From NCBI RefSeq assembly GCF_003364215.1, contig NZ_NXLU01000006.1, positions 1-64,000 of the forward strand: a stretch of DNA of 64,000 nt. The letters run 5' to 3'. Origin of the DNA: Helicobacter cholecystus. GTDB lineage: Bacteria > Campylobacterota > Campylobacteria > Campylobacterales > Helicobacteraceae. The notes under the pieces were generated by a model that saw nothing but the letters and a program-made list of their open reading frames with translations, made no database searches and was not told the DNA's origin. Below are positions 28,613-39,504 of the stretch, one piece after another (positions within the stretch are counted from its first letter, which is position 1; each line of letters opens with the position of its first letter). The position numbers and the translations under genes are program-made.

Positions 28613-29378
28613 TTTAGAAAAATACAGTGCCAGTGGAAATGACTTCTTAATTACCCATACTCTCCCCTCTTCAATCAATCTCTCAGAACTTGCAACTAAA
28701 CTTTGTGATAGGCATAATGGAATTGGGGCTGATGGATTAGTCATTCTTAAACCTCATCAACAATATGCCTATGAGTGGGATTTTTATAATAGTGATGGTT
28801 CAAGAGCTAAAATGTGTGGCAATGCGAGCAGATGTGTGGGATTATATGCATTTTTACATTCTCTTGCTCCACAAAAACATCAATTCTTAAGTGGTGCTGG
28901 TGTGATAGAAGTGGAAATTACACATCCAAACTTCCCTTATAGAGTCTCTAGCAATCTTGGAACTTATAAGATCTTTGCACTCAATCAAGATAATGGTTGG
29001 AATTTTTTTGATACAGGCGTACCTCATTTAGTAAAATTCCTAGAGGATGAAGAAGAGTTTGAAAACTTTTGTATCCATTCTATGAAAGATTTGCGACTTC
29101 AGTATGATAGTAATGTCAATATTGTTTTCCCCACTCCTAAAGGCTATAAAATCAAAACTTATGAGCGTGGAGTAGAAGATATCACCTTAGCCTGTGGGAC
29201 AGGGATGGCTAGTGTAGTAGCATCACTCTATGAAAAAGGAGAAATTAAAAATAATCAAGTCACCCTTATTCCCCCATCGGGTGAACATTTGCTTTTTGAG
29301 ATTAAAAATGAGCAAATTAGCTTTGAGGGACAAGTAAAAAAAATTGCAAAATGCAGTGTAGAACTTAAAGAAATATAA
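28605..29378 (+). CDS. dapF: Diaminopimelate epimerase
   Basis: A 257-residue enzyme that converts LL- to meso-diaminopimelate for lysine and peptidoglycan. Both catalytic cysteines are present: Cys71 in KMCGNASRC and Cys197 in LACGTGM. The N-terminal KYSASGNDFLI and the HNGIGADGLVIL blocks are typical. AGGAG lies 6 nt before the ATG, inside the end of the S4 gene. It is the last gene of the carB operon; no clear hairpin terminator follows. Confidence 0.95.
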   Translation: MLNLEKYSASGNDFLITHTLPSSINLSELATKLCDRHNGIGADGLVILKPHQQYAYEWDFYNSDGSRAKMCGNASRCVGLYAFLHSLAPQKHQFLSGAGVIEVEITHPNFPYRVSSNLGTYKIFALNQDNGWNFFDTGVPHLVKFLEDEEEFENFCIHSMKDLRLQYDSNVNIVFPTPKGYKIKTYERGVEDITLACGTGMASVVASLYEKGEIKNNQVTLIPPSGEHLLFEIKNEQISFEGQVKKIAKCSVELKEI

Positions 29379-29551
29379 AATATAATTTTATAGTATTCAG
29401 TATTGAGATAAAGTTTGTTATAGTCTATTTATTTTCATATTTAACAATCTTTTTAAAGCAAATTCCCTTTATTAGAATACTTTCAAAGTTGAAAAATATA
29501 TGAAAAAACCATAATTTCAAAAAAGAGGGCAAATAAATACTTTCTTAATCA

Positions 29552-30718
<1,167 letters not shown>

Positions 30719-30726
30719 TTATTTTG

Positions 30727-30732
30727 TATAAT
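30727..30732 (+). promoter_or_regulatory. -10 element of the RCK/aroB operon
   Basis: TATAAT 43 nt upstream of the ATG at 30776, in the 72-nt gap between divergent genes. Confidence 0.4.
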
Positions 30733-30775
30733 TCTATCTTTTACAAACATCATTCCCAAGGGGTTTTAAGCAAAT

Positions 30776-32185
30776 ATGAAAAAAATTGGACTGATTTTAG
30801 AGGGAAAAACTGCTAAGAACTTCTTAGATAAGATCCTTGAACAATATCACAGCTCAAATTACTATACAATCCTCACCCAAGACCAAAACCTCATCCCTCA
30901 AACCTATCCTGATAATTTCAAATTCTTCTACGCCGATCCTACTTCACTTTTTAAACTTCAAAAAACCTTTAACGGTGAATTTGATCAATTTTTTCTCATT
31001 CTCTGTGATGTTGATGAACGCAAAGAAGTCTATACACTCTTGCGCTCACTCTTTGCAAAAGTTCCCATTGTTTTAAACTCTGCAAAAGCCCTTAAGGTAG
31101 AGGATGAATTTTTAGAGCAGGTTTCTATCCCTTCTATTATTAGTAGCAAACTTTTAACCTTCTTACCCAATGCTCCAAGCACGATTTGGGATTTTGGATT
31201 AGGAAAAGGAGAGATTGCAGAGATTTTGGTGCCTAGTGGGAGTGCATATTGCCATCGTCAAGTTGGCTCTATTGCACAAAAAGATTGGAAAATTGCAGGA
31301 ATTTATCGTAAAAATGAGCTTTTGCTTAGCTCTTATTCTCTAAGCATCCAACCCAATGATAAACTTTTAGCTATCGGTGATCCTGTAATTTTAGGAAACA
31401 TTTATCGCCAAATTACAAATTCTCTTGGACAATTTCCTCTCCCTTTTGGGAAAGATATTTTTCTCTATCTTGATGAAGATATAATGAGTGAAAATGAAAT
31501 TTTAAGGGATTTAGATGAAGCTCTATTTTTGCATCAAAAGCTTAATTCCAATCAATTATATATCACACTTTTACATCCTAAAAGTTTTGAGCTTATTGCA
31601 CATTTAAAAAGTATTCAAGATCAAAAGGTGCATTGCATTATTGAATATAACAATAAGGACTTAGGAGAGGTTATTGAATTAGATAAAGCCAAAAGGATTG
31701 GATTAATAATCTTGCATCATCGCCTATTTAATGAGCATAGGGCACAACTTTATGAACTTTCCTCACCTGTTTTTAAAACCACCCAAATCTCTATTCAAGA
31801 ATGTTTGGATTCTCTTGTATTTTTAGGGGAACACGAAATAGAAAATATTGCCTCAGTGGCTTTGGATATTACTTCTCAGCTAGAACTTAGTTTTGAAATG
31901 TATGACTATGATGTAGATGGAAATTATCACACCCAATGCTTTGAGGTATTTAAATCTATTTGTGCAGTCTTTAACGCTCCTTTTAAATACACTCAATCCA
32001 ATCATAAAAATCCTATCTTTTATTTGCAAAGTCTTAAAAGACCTGCATTACAATTCCTACCCTTTAGTCATACCCTCACACATTCACTATTCACTAAGCT
32101 CACTTCTACGGATACCACATGCTTAAGCGCAGATTTGAATAAATTCCCTCAAATCTATATTCCCATCCCTCATGAAAACAATTAA
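30776..32185 (+). CDS. COG3400-type protein with a TrkA-C (RCK_C)-like domain
   Basis: A 469-residue soluble protein. Residues 1-110 look like a degenerate TrkA-N fold (KKIGLILEGKTAKNFLDKI, then FFLILCDVDERKEVYTLL) lacking the full GxGxxG dinucleotide motif. Residues about 140-215 match an RCK_C ligand-binding domain (AEILVPSGSAYCHRQVG, YSLSIQPNDKLLAIGDP). The C-terminal half is unassigned. It matches the protein upstream of aroB in H. pylori (HP0282-like, by synteny). A sensor of ion or nucleotide level, perhaps for the nearby MscS channel, is my inference. It overlaps aroB by 14 nt. Confidence 0.7.
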   Translation: MKKIGLILEGKTAKNFLDKILEQYHSSNYYTILTQDQNLIPQTYPDNFKFFYADPTSLFKLQKTFNGEFDQFFLILCDVDERKEVYTLLRSLFAKVPIVLNSAKALKVEDEFLEQVSIPSIISSKLLTFLPNAPSTIWDFGLGKGEIAEILVPSGSAYCHRQVGSIAQKDWKIAGIYRKNELLLSSYSLSIQPNDKLLAIGDPVILGNIYRQITNSLGQFPLPFGKDIFLYLDEDIMSENEILRDLDEALFLHQKLNSNQLYITLLHPKSFELIAHLKSIQDQKVHCIIEYNNKDLGEVIELDKAKRIGLIILHHRLFNEHRAQLYELSSPVFKTTQISIQECLDSLVFLGEHEIENIASVALDITSQLELSFEMYDYDVDGNYHTQCFEVFKSICAVFNAPFKYTQSNHKNPIFYLQSLKRPALQFLPFSHTLTHSLFTKLTSTDTTCLSADLNKFPQIYIPIPHENN

Positions 32186-33185
32186 TCTGCACCACTCAAA
32201 TATTCTCTTTAATCTTCCTTCAGAAATTGGGCATGAAGGAAGCGTATTGCTTATTAGTGATGAAATTGTTGCTACTTTATATTTACAAGATATTCTTCAT
32301 CGTATTAAAGCTCCACAAGTTTTTTCCTATATCCTCCCTAGTGGTGAGGGAAGCAAAAGTGCTAAAGAGCTTTTTTCTCTCCTAGAATACGCTATTTCTT
32401 GTAAGCTTGATAGAAAAAGCTTGATGATTGCTCTAGGAGGTGGAGTAGTGAGTGATATTGTTGGACTTGCAAGCGGTTTGTATATGAGAGGGATTGAATT
32501 TTATTCTATCCCCACAACACTTTTGGCTCAAGTAGATGCAAGCGTAGGGGGCAAATGTGCAATCAATTCTCCACAGGGAAAAAATCTTATTGGTCTATTT
32601 CATCAACCCTCAAAAGTCTTTATCTCTCCCTCTTTTCTTTCTACCCTATCTCAAAGAGAATTTAATTCAGGGCTTGCAGAGGTAATAAAAATAGCAATTT
32701 GCTTTGATAGCTCTCTCTTTTACTCTCTCTTTTCTCCCCATTTTCTTAAAAAAAATTTAGAAGAAGTTATTTTTCAAAGCATCTCTCTTAAAGCCTATAT
32801 TGTAAGAGAAGATGAGAGAGAAAGCAATCTTAGGGCATCTCTTAATTATGGACATACCTTTGGACATATCATTGAACAAGAAGGAGACTATAAGCGATAT
32901 TTGCATGGGGAGGCAGTCAGTATGGGAATGGTTATGGCCAATACTCTGGCATCTCTTTTTAATGGCTTTTCTCAATCTCAAGATATCATTGATTTGCTCT
33001 CACTCTATCATCTCCCTACTCACTACAAGATCCCTAATATTTCCAAATTTTTTAATGCACTTTTCTTAGATAAAAAGACACAAAATCAGCAAATAAAATT
33101 TATACTTCCAAAAGAGATTGGAAGTTTTGAATTTGCTTATCCTCAAAAAGAAGAAATTATGGCAACTTTAAAGGAGTTTAAATGA
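32172..33185 (+). CDS. aroB: 3-dehydroquinate synthase
   Basis: A 337-residue NAD- and metal-dependent enzyme for the second step of the shikimate pathway. Typical motifs are MIALGGGVVSDIVGLASGLYMRG (NAD site), STTLLAQVDASVGGKCAIN-type residues, GLAEVIKIAICFD, and the metal-binding LNYGHTFGHIIE and HGEAVSMGM. It begins inside the previous gene and its stop overlaps the next ATG by 4 nt. The first shikimate enzyme is encoded at 2915-4225. Confidence 0.96.
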   Translation: MKTINLHHSNILFNLPSEIGHEGSVLLISDEIVATLYLQDILHRIKAPQVFSYILPSGEGSKSAKELFSLLEYAISCKLDRKSLMIALGGGVVSDIVGLASGLYMRGIEFYSIPTTLLAQVDASVGGKCAINSPQGKNLIGLFHQPSKVFISPSFLSTLSQREFNSGLAEVIKIAICFDSSLFYSLFSPHFLKKNLEEVIFQSISLKAYIVREDERESNLRASLNYGHTFGHIIEQEGDYKRYLHGEAVSMGMVMANTLASLFNGFSQSQDIIDLLSLYHLPTHYKIPNISKFFNALFLDKKTQNQQIKFILPKEIGSFEFAYPQKEEIMATLKEFK

Positions 33186-34771
33186 AGAAGTGGTTATATA
33201 TTTGCTTGATATCTGTTTTTTTATTTGCAAAAGATCAAGTCAAAGATCAGACTATAGAAGAAAAAATTAAATCAGTCAAAAATGAAATGATTATTTTAGA
33301 TACTAAACTTAATGCTGATCAAAATGTCTGGATATACAAATACGGTAATCATGCAAAATATATCTCAATCACAAATCAAATTAAGGCACTTGAGTGGCAA
33401 ATTAAACGTATAAAACCTACTTCAAAAAACAGTGATCAGCTCCAAATACTCAATAATCGTCTTGAAACTCTCCAGCGCCAAAAAGTATTTTTTGGTGAGA
33501 TTGAGGGAAACCCTTATCAAGAACTTATAGAAGTTAAAGATATAGAAAAAATCCCCACAGTTACTAATCCTTTTGCAATTTTAGGAGCAAAGGATTTTAT
33601 TAAACAAATTCAAAATCAAGAGAAAATTCTACGCAACAACCTCGCTACTCTTAAAGAAACACTTATGACACTCCAAGACAAAAAAACCCTTCTTAATACT
33701 CTTCTTAAACTTGAAGATAAAGATGAGCGTCCTATTTTGCTTGATGAAATTCAAAAGATCCAAAATATTGAAATTGAACTGAAGTCTGCTCAAGGAATCT
33801 TAGAAACCTCTTTAGATGTATATTTCAGAAAAGCTAATGATATCATTAGCAAACTCAATGAGCAAATTCAACAACAAGTCATCAAAATCATTTATGTTTT
33901 TATCATTTGTCTAACTATTATTTGTGCTGCCTTGGCTATTAAATTTGCTTTAAAAAAATATCTTGATCAAGAGCGTTTATATATTGCAAATAAGGTTGTC
34001 AATTTTGTTAATATTTTTATTATTGCCCTTGTATTACTCTTAAGCTACCTTAATAATATTACCTATCTTGTTACATTCTTAGGATTTGTATCAGCAGGTC
34101 TTGCTTTTGCAATGCGAGATTTATTTATGAGCTTTTTGGGCTGGTTTGTCATTATTATTGGTGGAGGATTGCATGTTGGAGACAGAATCCGCGTTCATCG
34201 GGATAATACAACTTATGTTGGAGATATTTTAGATATCTCTATGACAAGAATCACTCTCTTAGAAGATGTAACACTTAATACCTATATGGAAACCCGTAGA
34301 GCGGGAAGAATCATTCTTATCCCCAATAATCTTATTTTTACAGCCATTATTTCAAACTATACGCATGGAGGAATGTCCACAGTTTGGGATGGGATTGATT
34401 TTACAGTCACTTTTGATAGCAATTATAAAAAGGCAATTGAGATTGCAACAGAGGTTGCCAGAAAGCATTCAAAATCGCATACTGAAATCGGTAAAAAGCG
34501 TATGATGAGACTTAAAGAACATTATTCAATCAAACGTATTAGCCTTGAACCAAGAGTATTTAATATGATTGAACCCAATGGAATGAGGATTTCTATTTGG
34601 TATCAAAGCAATGTCTATGCAACACTTAATCTTAGAAGCAATATTTGTGGCGAAATTATTGAAATTTTGGCAAAAGAGAGTGATATCAAAATCGCCTACC
34701 CAACAACAAAACTTATTAATACTGGAAGTGATGGGGTATGGGAGAGATACACTCATCAAAATAATCCTTAA
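33182..34771 (+). CDS. MscS-family mechanosensitive channel
   Basis: A 529-residue membrane protein. An N-terminal signal-like helix (1-17) precedes a long coiled-coil periplasmic region (about 20-225). Helices at about 235-258 and 275-298 follow, then the MscS pore helix (GFVSAGLAFAMRDLFMSFLGWFVII) and the beta domain (VGDRIRVHRDNTTYVGDILDISMTRITLLE). A C-terminal cytoplasmic domain follows. It should release solutes on osmotic downshock. It sits in the operon after aroB, with a 4-nt overlap; the same order occurs in H. pylori. Confidence 0.9.
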   Translation: MKKWLYICLISVFLFAKDQVKDQTIEEKIKSVKNEMIILDTKLNADQNVWIYKYGNHAKYISITNQIKALEWQIKRIKPTSKNSDQLQILNNRLETLQRQKVFFGEIEGNPYQELIEVKDIEKIPTVTNPFAILGAKDFIKQIQNQEKILRNNLATLKETLMTLQDKKTLLNTLLKLEDKDERPILLDEIQKIQNIEIELKSAQGILETSLDVYFRKANDIISKLNEQIQQQVIKIIYVFIICLTIICAALAIKFALKKYLDQERLYIANKVVNFVNIFIIALVLLLSYLNNITYLVTFLGFVSAGLAFAMRDLFMSFLGWFVIIIGGGLHVGDRIRVHRDNTTYVGDILDISMTRITLLEDVTLNTYMETRRAGRIILIPNNLIFTAIISNYTHGGMSTVWDGIDFTVTFDSNYKKAIEIATEVARKHSKSHTEIGKKRMMRLKEHYSIKRISLEPRVFNMIEPNGMRISIWYQSNVYATLNLRSNICGEIIEILAKESDIKIAYPTTKLINTGSDGVWERYTHQNNP

Positions 34772-34785
34772 AATATCGAGGAAGA

Positions 34786-36039
34786 ATGAAATTAAAAGTC
34801 TATTTTAAAACCTTTGGATGTCGTACCAATGTTTTTGATACACAGGTGATGATTGAAAATCTCAAAGATTTTGAAGTCACACAAGAAGAGAGTGAGGCAG
34901 ATATTATTGTGGTGAATTCCTGCAGTGTCACCAATGGTGCAGACAGTGGAGTTAAAAATTATCTAAACAAAATGAGTAAAACAGATAAAACACTCTATCT
35001 TACAGGATGTGGAGTTAAAACTAAAGGCAAAGAGTTTTCTACCTTGGTGCGTGGAGTATTCGATCACGCTCATAAGGAAAATATCAATCGTCTTTTACAA
35101 GAAAAAAAGCCTTTTTTCTTTACCTCATCTCCTGAAGAAAAGCATATTGATCAAACCCTTGTGAGTGAGTTTGCAGGAAAAAGTCGTGCGTTTATTAAGA
35201 TTGAGGAAGGATGTGATTTTGCTTGCAGTTATTGCATTATCCCTTTTACACGTGGAAAAGCACGCAGTCTCCCCCAAGACTCTATCCTTAAGCAAGTCTC
35301 TCTTTTAACACAAAATGGAATTGAAGAGATTGTACTGACTGGAACAAACATGGGAAGTTATGGGAAAGATACTCAAACTTCAGTAGCCAAACTCATTAAA
35401 GAAATTGCAAAAATTGATGGAATCAAACGTATCCGTATTGGCTCACTTGAACCTAGTCAAATTGATGAAGAGTTTTTAGAGCTTTTAGGAGAGAGTTTCT
35501 TAGAAAAACATCTTCATATTGCTCTGCAACACTCTCATAATACGATGCTTGAGATAATGAATAGGGTCAATCGTTTCGAGAGTGATTTATCCTTATTGTC
35601 CAAAATTGCTTCCAAAGGCTTTGCAATAGGAAGTGATTATATTGTAGGGCATCCTGGAGAGAGTGAAGAAATATGGAAAGAGGCTTATAATCATCTAAAA
35701 CTCCTTCCACTCACTCACATCCACCCTTTTATTTATAGTCCAAGAGATGGCACACCTTCAAGCAAACTTGGGCCAAGAATTAATGGCAATATTGCTAAAG
35801 AGCGATTGCATCAGCTCAAAGCACTCATTAGTAAAAAAAATATTGCATTTAGAGAGCAAAAACAAAAACTTGAGGTTTTAGTAGAAAGCTATACAGATGG
35901 CATAGCTATAGGATTGGATCAATTCTATAATAAAATAAAAATTCACACTCCTATAGCCCCCAAAAATCAATGGCTTCAAATTACTGAGTATGAGATTTTA
36001 AAAGACTATAATCAAACTTTTTTAAAGGAGGAAAGATGA
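34786..36039 (+). CDS. mtaB: MiaB-like radical SAM methylthiotransferase (tRNA t6A37 type)
   Basis: A 417-residue methylthiotransferase. The UPF0004 domain holds Cys12, Cys46 and Cys75 for one 4Fe-4S cluster. The radical SAM site is Cys143, Cys147, Cys150 in EGCDFACSYC. GTNMGSYGKD, IRIGSLEP and the HPFIYSPRDGTPSSKL region are typical. The lack of a clear TRAM domain and the NGADSGVKNYLNK segment suggest MtaB rather than MiaB or RimO. GAGGAAG precedes the ATG; the next gene overlaps by 4 nt. Confidence 0.88.
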   Translation: MKLKVYFKTFGCRTNVFDTQVMIENLKDFEVTQEESEADIIVVNSCSVTNGADSGVKNYLNKMSKTDKTLYLTGCGVKTKGKEFSTLVRGVFDHAHKENINRLLQEKKPFFFTSSPEEKHIDQTLVSEFAGKSRAFIKIEEGCDFACSYCIIPFTRGKARSLPQDSILKQVSLLTQNGIEEIVLTGTNMGSYGKDTQTSVAKLIKEIAKIDGIKRIRIGSLEPSQIDEEFLELLGESFLEKHLHIALQHSHNTMLEIMNRVNRFESDLSLLSKIASKGFAIGSDYIVGHPGESEEIWKEAYNHLKLLPLTHIHPFIYSPRDGTPSSKLGPRINGNIAKERLHQLKALISKKNIAFREQKQKLEVLVESYTDGIAIGLDQFYNKIKIHTPIAPKNQWLQITEYEILKDYNQTFLKEER

Positions 36040-37631
36040 AAAAACTCATTTTAGGCATCTCTCTTGTTGGCGTATTTTTAGCAATGATTCTTTTTCTTTC
36101 TTTTAAAGACTATTATCAAACCATTGGACAAGCCCAATTCCACTCCCTTATACAAAATGCTCAAAAGTTTGAAGTTGATGCTCATTATTTGTATTTTCAA
36201 GCCCAAGGGCAAAATTACAAAATCCTTAGAAATCCTTCTCTTCTAGCCCAAATCCAAGATCCAATCATAGAAAAAAGTCGATGGCTTACTTATGTGTTGA
36301 TTTTATTTCTTTTATGTGTAAGTGGAATTGTTGTCTTTTTGCTTAGACATAAGCTCTTCTCTACTCACTCCACTCCTATCCCTCTACCCACTCAAAAAGA
36401 AAGTAAAACCTCTATCATTACTCCCTCTTTCACCCCTTCTTGCATTACCCTTGATTCCCTTGCAGGAATCAGTGAAGTCAAAAATGATCTCAAAGAAATT
36501 CTTGATTATCTTAAAAACCCTAACAAATATAAAAAACTTGGACTTAGAATGCCAAAAGGAATTCTTCTTGTTGGACCCCCAGGAGTAGGAAAAACAATGC
36601 TTGCCAAAGCAATGGCATCTGAGGCAGGTGTGCCATTTTTTTATCAAAGTGGAAGTAGTTTCTCCCAAATCTTTGTAGGTTCAGGAGCTAAAAAAGTCCA
36701 AGAACTTTTTTCTCAAGCCAAAGAAGCCCAAAGTGCAATCATCTTTATTGATGAGATTGACTCTGTGGGAAAAGAGAGAGGCAATGGAAGAAATGATGAG
36801 AGAGAAAGCACCCTTAATCAACTTCTTACAGAAATGGATGGATTTAATGATAGCTCCAATCTCATTATCTTTGGAGCAACAAATCATGTGGGTGCACTTG
36901 ATGCAGCCTTACTTAGAAGTGGAAGATTTGATCGAAAAATTTATATTGATTTGCCTTCCCCTAAAGAAAGGGAGGAGATTTTTACCCTTTATTTAAAAAA
37001 TAAACAATTTAATTTTTCAATTGCAAAAATTGCAAGTGAGTGCTTAGGCTTTAGTGGAGCTATGATTGAGAGCTTAGTTAATGAAGCTGGATTACTGATG
37101 CTTAGAGATGGGCGCAAAATTATAGAAGAGCAAGATATTCAAAGAGCTAAAAGTAGGCTTACTCTCTCACTTAAAAAATCCCCCCTTCTTACCAATGAAC
37201 AAAAGAAAATTCTTTCACTCTATCAAGCCTCTAAGGCCCTCTTTGCTTTGAAATTTCAAATAGGTTTTATCAAAATCTCTTTGCAAGAAGAAGAGAGTAT
37301 ATGGGAAAAACAAGAAATACAAAGCCAAGAGCAAGCACTCAATACCCTAAAGCTTCACCTCATTGGCTATATTGCACTCAAATTTTTTTACAATCAAAGT
37401 TATACCTGTGTTCAAAATGATCTTAAAATTGCAAAACAGTGGAGTGAAAAAATCACCCTTGAGTATGGAATGGGGGAGAAGCTTTTTGAATATGATCACA
37501 AGCTCTTATCTCAAGCACAGCAAGAGTGTAATGTCTTTTTACAAGAGCATACAGATGAGATAAAAACTCTCCAAAAAATACTATTGCAAAAAGAAAGCCT
37601 TACATTTACACAAATTCATGCACTACTTTAG
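36036..37631 (+). CDS. FtsH-like AAA+ ATPase with degenerate protease site
   Basis: A 531-residue membrane AAA+ protein laid out like FtsH. It has a helix at 4-22, a small periplasmic domain, a second helix at 84-103, and an AAA module with Walker A GPPGVGKT (180-187), Walker B IIFIDE (235-240) and arginine finger RSGRFDR (294-300). The region where FtsH has HEAGH reads LYQASKAL (395-402), so the zinc-binding histidines and catalytic glutamate are gone. Further on, [10 protein letters not shown]...YGMG still resembles the peptidase domain. It may act as an unfoldase or regulator. A second, active FtsH is expected elsewhere. Confidence 0.88.
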   Translation: MKKLILGISLVGVFLAMILFLSFKDYYQTIGQAQFHSLIQNAQKFEVDAHYLYFQAQGQNYKILRNPSLLAQIQDPIIEKSRWLTYVLILFLLCVSGIVVFLLRHKLFSTHSTPIPLPTQKESKTSIITPSFTPSCITLDSLAGISEVKNDLKEILDYLKNPNKYKKLGLRMPKGILLVGPPGVGKTMLAKAMASEAGVPFFYQSGSSFSQIFVGSGAKKVQELFSQAKEAQSAIIFIDEIDSVGKERGNGRNDERESTLNQLLTEMDGFNDSSNLIIFGATNHVGALDAALLRSGRFDRKIYIDLPSPKEREEIFTLYLKNKQFNFSIAKIASECLGFSGAMIESLVNEAGLLMLRDGRKIIEEQDIQRAKSRLTLSLKKSPLLTNEQKKILSLYQASKALFALKFQIGFIKISLQEEESIWEKQEIQSQEQALNTLKLHLIGYIALKFFYNQSYTCVQNDLKIAKQWSEKITLEYGMGEKLFEYDHKLLSQAQQECNVFLQEHTDEIKTLQKILLQKESLTFTQIHALL

Positions 37632-38139
37632 TGGTTTTTGCTTCACAAATGAGAGGGAGCTTTTCTCTCACTTACCCCTCACCCAAGATCTCTTTACACT
37701 CACGGGTTTTAGTTATGGGGCAATTAGAGCTTTTAAAATGGCTTTATTGAGTATTCAAAAGGGCAAAAGGATTCAAACCCTCAATCTCCTCTCCCCTGCT
37801 TTTTTCCAAGCCCAAAGCACTGCCTTTATCAAAATGCAACTTTTAGGTTTTCGTAAAAATCCTCAAAACTATATGAAAAATTTTCTTTCTCTCTGTGGCC
37901 ATTGTGAAGAAAAATATTTCAAAGCTGGAACACTTGAGCAACTAGAGGAATTGCTTTATTTTAAATGGCAAGAGGAAGAATTAGGGCAACTGCTTAACTG
38001 TGGAGTAAAGATTAATGTATTTTTAGGAGGGGAAGATAAAATCATTCCCTCCCTAAAGGCTAAGGATTTTTTTCTTCCTTATGCCACAATTTATTTTTAC
38101 AAAACTTTTAACCATTGCCTGAATTGCGATCATCTTTAA
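37618..38139 (+). CDS. bioV: BioV-like pimeloyl-ACP methyl ester esterase
   Basis: A 173-residue small alpha/beta hydrolase. Ser32 lies in the nucleophile elbow GFSYG, and Asp140 (GGEDKI) and His166 (FNHCLNCDHL) fit the other triad members. The size and triad match BioV, the Helicobacter enzyme that removes the methyl group from pimeloyl-ACP methyl ester in biotin synthesis. I base the name on this and on the position after the FtsH-like gene. It overlaps that gene by 14 nt, and its 3' end overlaps the convergent Cache-domain gene by 32 nt. Confidence 0.68.
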   Translation: MHYFSGFCFTNERELFSHLPLTQDLFTLTGFSYGAIRAFKMALLSIQKGKRIQTLNLLSPAFFQAQSTAFIKMQLLGFRKNPQNYMKNFLSLCGHCEEKYFKAGTLEQLEELLYFKWQEEELGQLLNCGVKINVFLGGEDKIIPSLKAKDFFLPYATIYFYKTFNHCLNCDHL

Positions 38140-39031
38140 CTGCACTATAGGCAAACTTGACATATACACTTAGTCCAAAGAGTAAGAGTGCAACCCCTCC
38201 TGTAAGATAGAGTGTATATTGAATTTTCTCGGGTTCAATGATACTAAACTTAAACACAAGCATTAATGCCTCAATCGCCAAGGCAATGATAATTGAACCC
38301 AAAAATCTAATCATTGTTTTATGGATTGCATGATGACTTTCTCCTGTGTCACGCCCCAATACCTCTTCTTCAAAAATAGCTTTAACCAAATCTACAATGG
38401 CCAAGGAGAGAGTAAGCAAAATTGTTGCCTCAAAAACTTCTTTAATATCCAATTTACTAAAATTGACCAATGCATGCCAAAAACTATTAACCCCCTTAAA
38501 AAAGAGTAAAGCTGAAACACAAAACAGCATAAAAGAGAGTGCAAGATAGGCGAAACTTGAAGTTTTTGAAAAAATATCATAAAGCCTTGTAGGTGCACCA
38601 ATTTTAATAGCTTCATCCAATGTAACATCAATACAAGCAATATATACAAGCTCTCCTTTTTCATTATAAATTGGATAGCTTGCAGTCACAACAAGCTTTC
38701 CACCATTTTTACTTGGATAAGGATCTGTAAGAGTGCATCTTCCTTCTTTCTTGCACTCATAAAAATATGCCCTATCGGCATAATTGGGATAACTCCTACT
38801 GATATCACAACTTTCTTGATGAAGTTTTCTAACTTGGTTTCCCTCATTGTCAAGGATATAGATTGCATCAAAAATTTGGATTTCCAAAGCAATTTTTTCA
38901 AGTTCTTTTGTGACTTGCTCAAGTGTCGGGATCACAACCCCACTTTTAATATGTCTAGAGAAGAGATAGCACATATAAGCTCGAACTTCATAGCGAATCT
39001 TAGAATACTTTTGAATATCTTTTGATAGCAT
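38108..39031 (-). CDS. PDC/Cache sensor-domain membrane protein
   Basis: A 307-residue protein. Residues about 10-155 form a PDC (Cache-like) sensor: FDAIYILDNEGNQVR, DRAYFYECKKEGRCTLTDPYPSKNGGKLVVTASYPI and YIACIDVTLDEAIKI. About four membrane helices follow (160-182, 200-216, 240-262, 270-293). No methyl-accepting, kinase or GGDEF output domain is present, and no membrane helix precedes the sensor. AGGAGG lies 5 nt before the ATG, a strong ribosome site. It is monocistronic. Similar short proteins occur in other Helicobacter and Campylobacter; the output is unknown. Confidence 0.75.
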   Translation of the reverse strand: MLSKDIQKYSKIRYEVRAYMCYLFSRHIKSGVVIPTLEQVTKELEKIALEIQIFDAIYILDNEGNQVRKLHQESCDISRSYPNYADRAYFYECKKEGRCTLTDPYPSKNGGKLVVTASYPIYNEKGELVYIACIDVTLDEAIKIGAPTRLYDIFSKTSSFAYLALSFMLFCVSALLFFKGVNSFWHALVNFSKLDIKEVFEATILLTLSLAIVDLVKAIFEEEVLGRDTGESHHAIHKTMIRFLGSIIIALAIEALMLVFKFSIIEPEKIQYTLYLTGGVALLLFGLSVYVKFAYSAVKDDRNSGNG

Positions 39032-39321
39032 ACAAACCTCCTAAAATTAAAATGCTAACAAAGATTCTTCAATCAATATCTTTTTTCTTGCATAATATTT
39101 TCTCTTACTTGTTTAAATTAGATTATCTTCAAGAAATAAATAAAATCACTCACAATACCTTAGACTTCATCAAAAAGTTATTTAAAATTACTCTATAGTT
39201 TGCATATCGATTAACTTACTGCAATTTTTATCAATCCTCTACAATTCACTCAAATTCACGGATTTTAAGATTTTAATAAAATTTAACTTTTTAAATTAAA
39301 GATTCTATAAGGATATTTTCT

Positions 39322-39504
39322 ATGAATACATCTCTTTTCTATACCAAGAAATTATGCACCTCTATACTCATTTCTGTATTACTTGGCTTATATTTGCAGA
39401 TAAGTTGTGTGAAAATTCACCCCTTCCCCTCCGAATCTTCTACTGCACAAAATTGTCTCTCCATAAAAAAGAAAAATTACATAGAAAATCATTATATTAT
39501 TTAA
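39322..39504 (+). CDS. Possible small exported protein or lipoprotein
   Basis: A 60-residue frame in an otherwise empty 850-nt region. AAGGA lies 8 nt before the ATG. Residues 9-27 are basic then hydrophobic (KKLCTSILISVLLGLYLQ), followed by ISC at residue 29, which resembles a lipobox. The mature part would be about 31 residues, rich in Ser, Lys and Asn. No homologue is recognised. It may be chance. Confidence 0.35.
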   Translation: MNTSLFYTKKLCTSILISVLLGLYLQISCVKIHPFPSESSTAQNCLSIKKKNYIENHYII

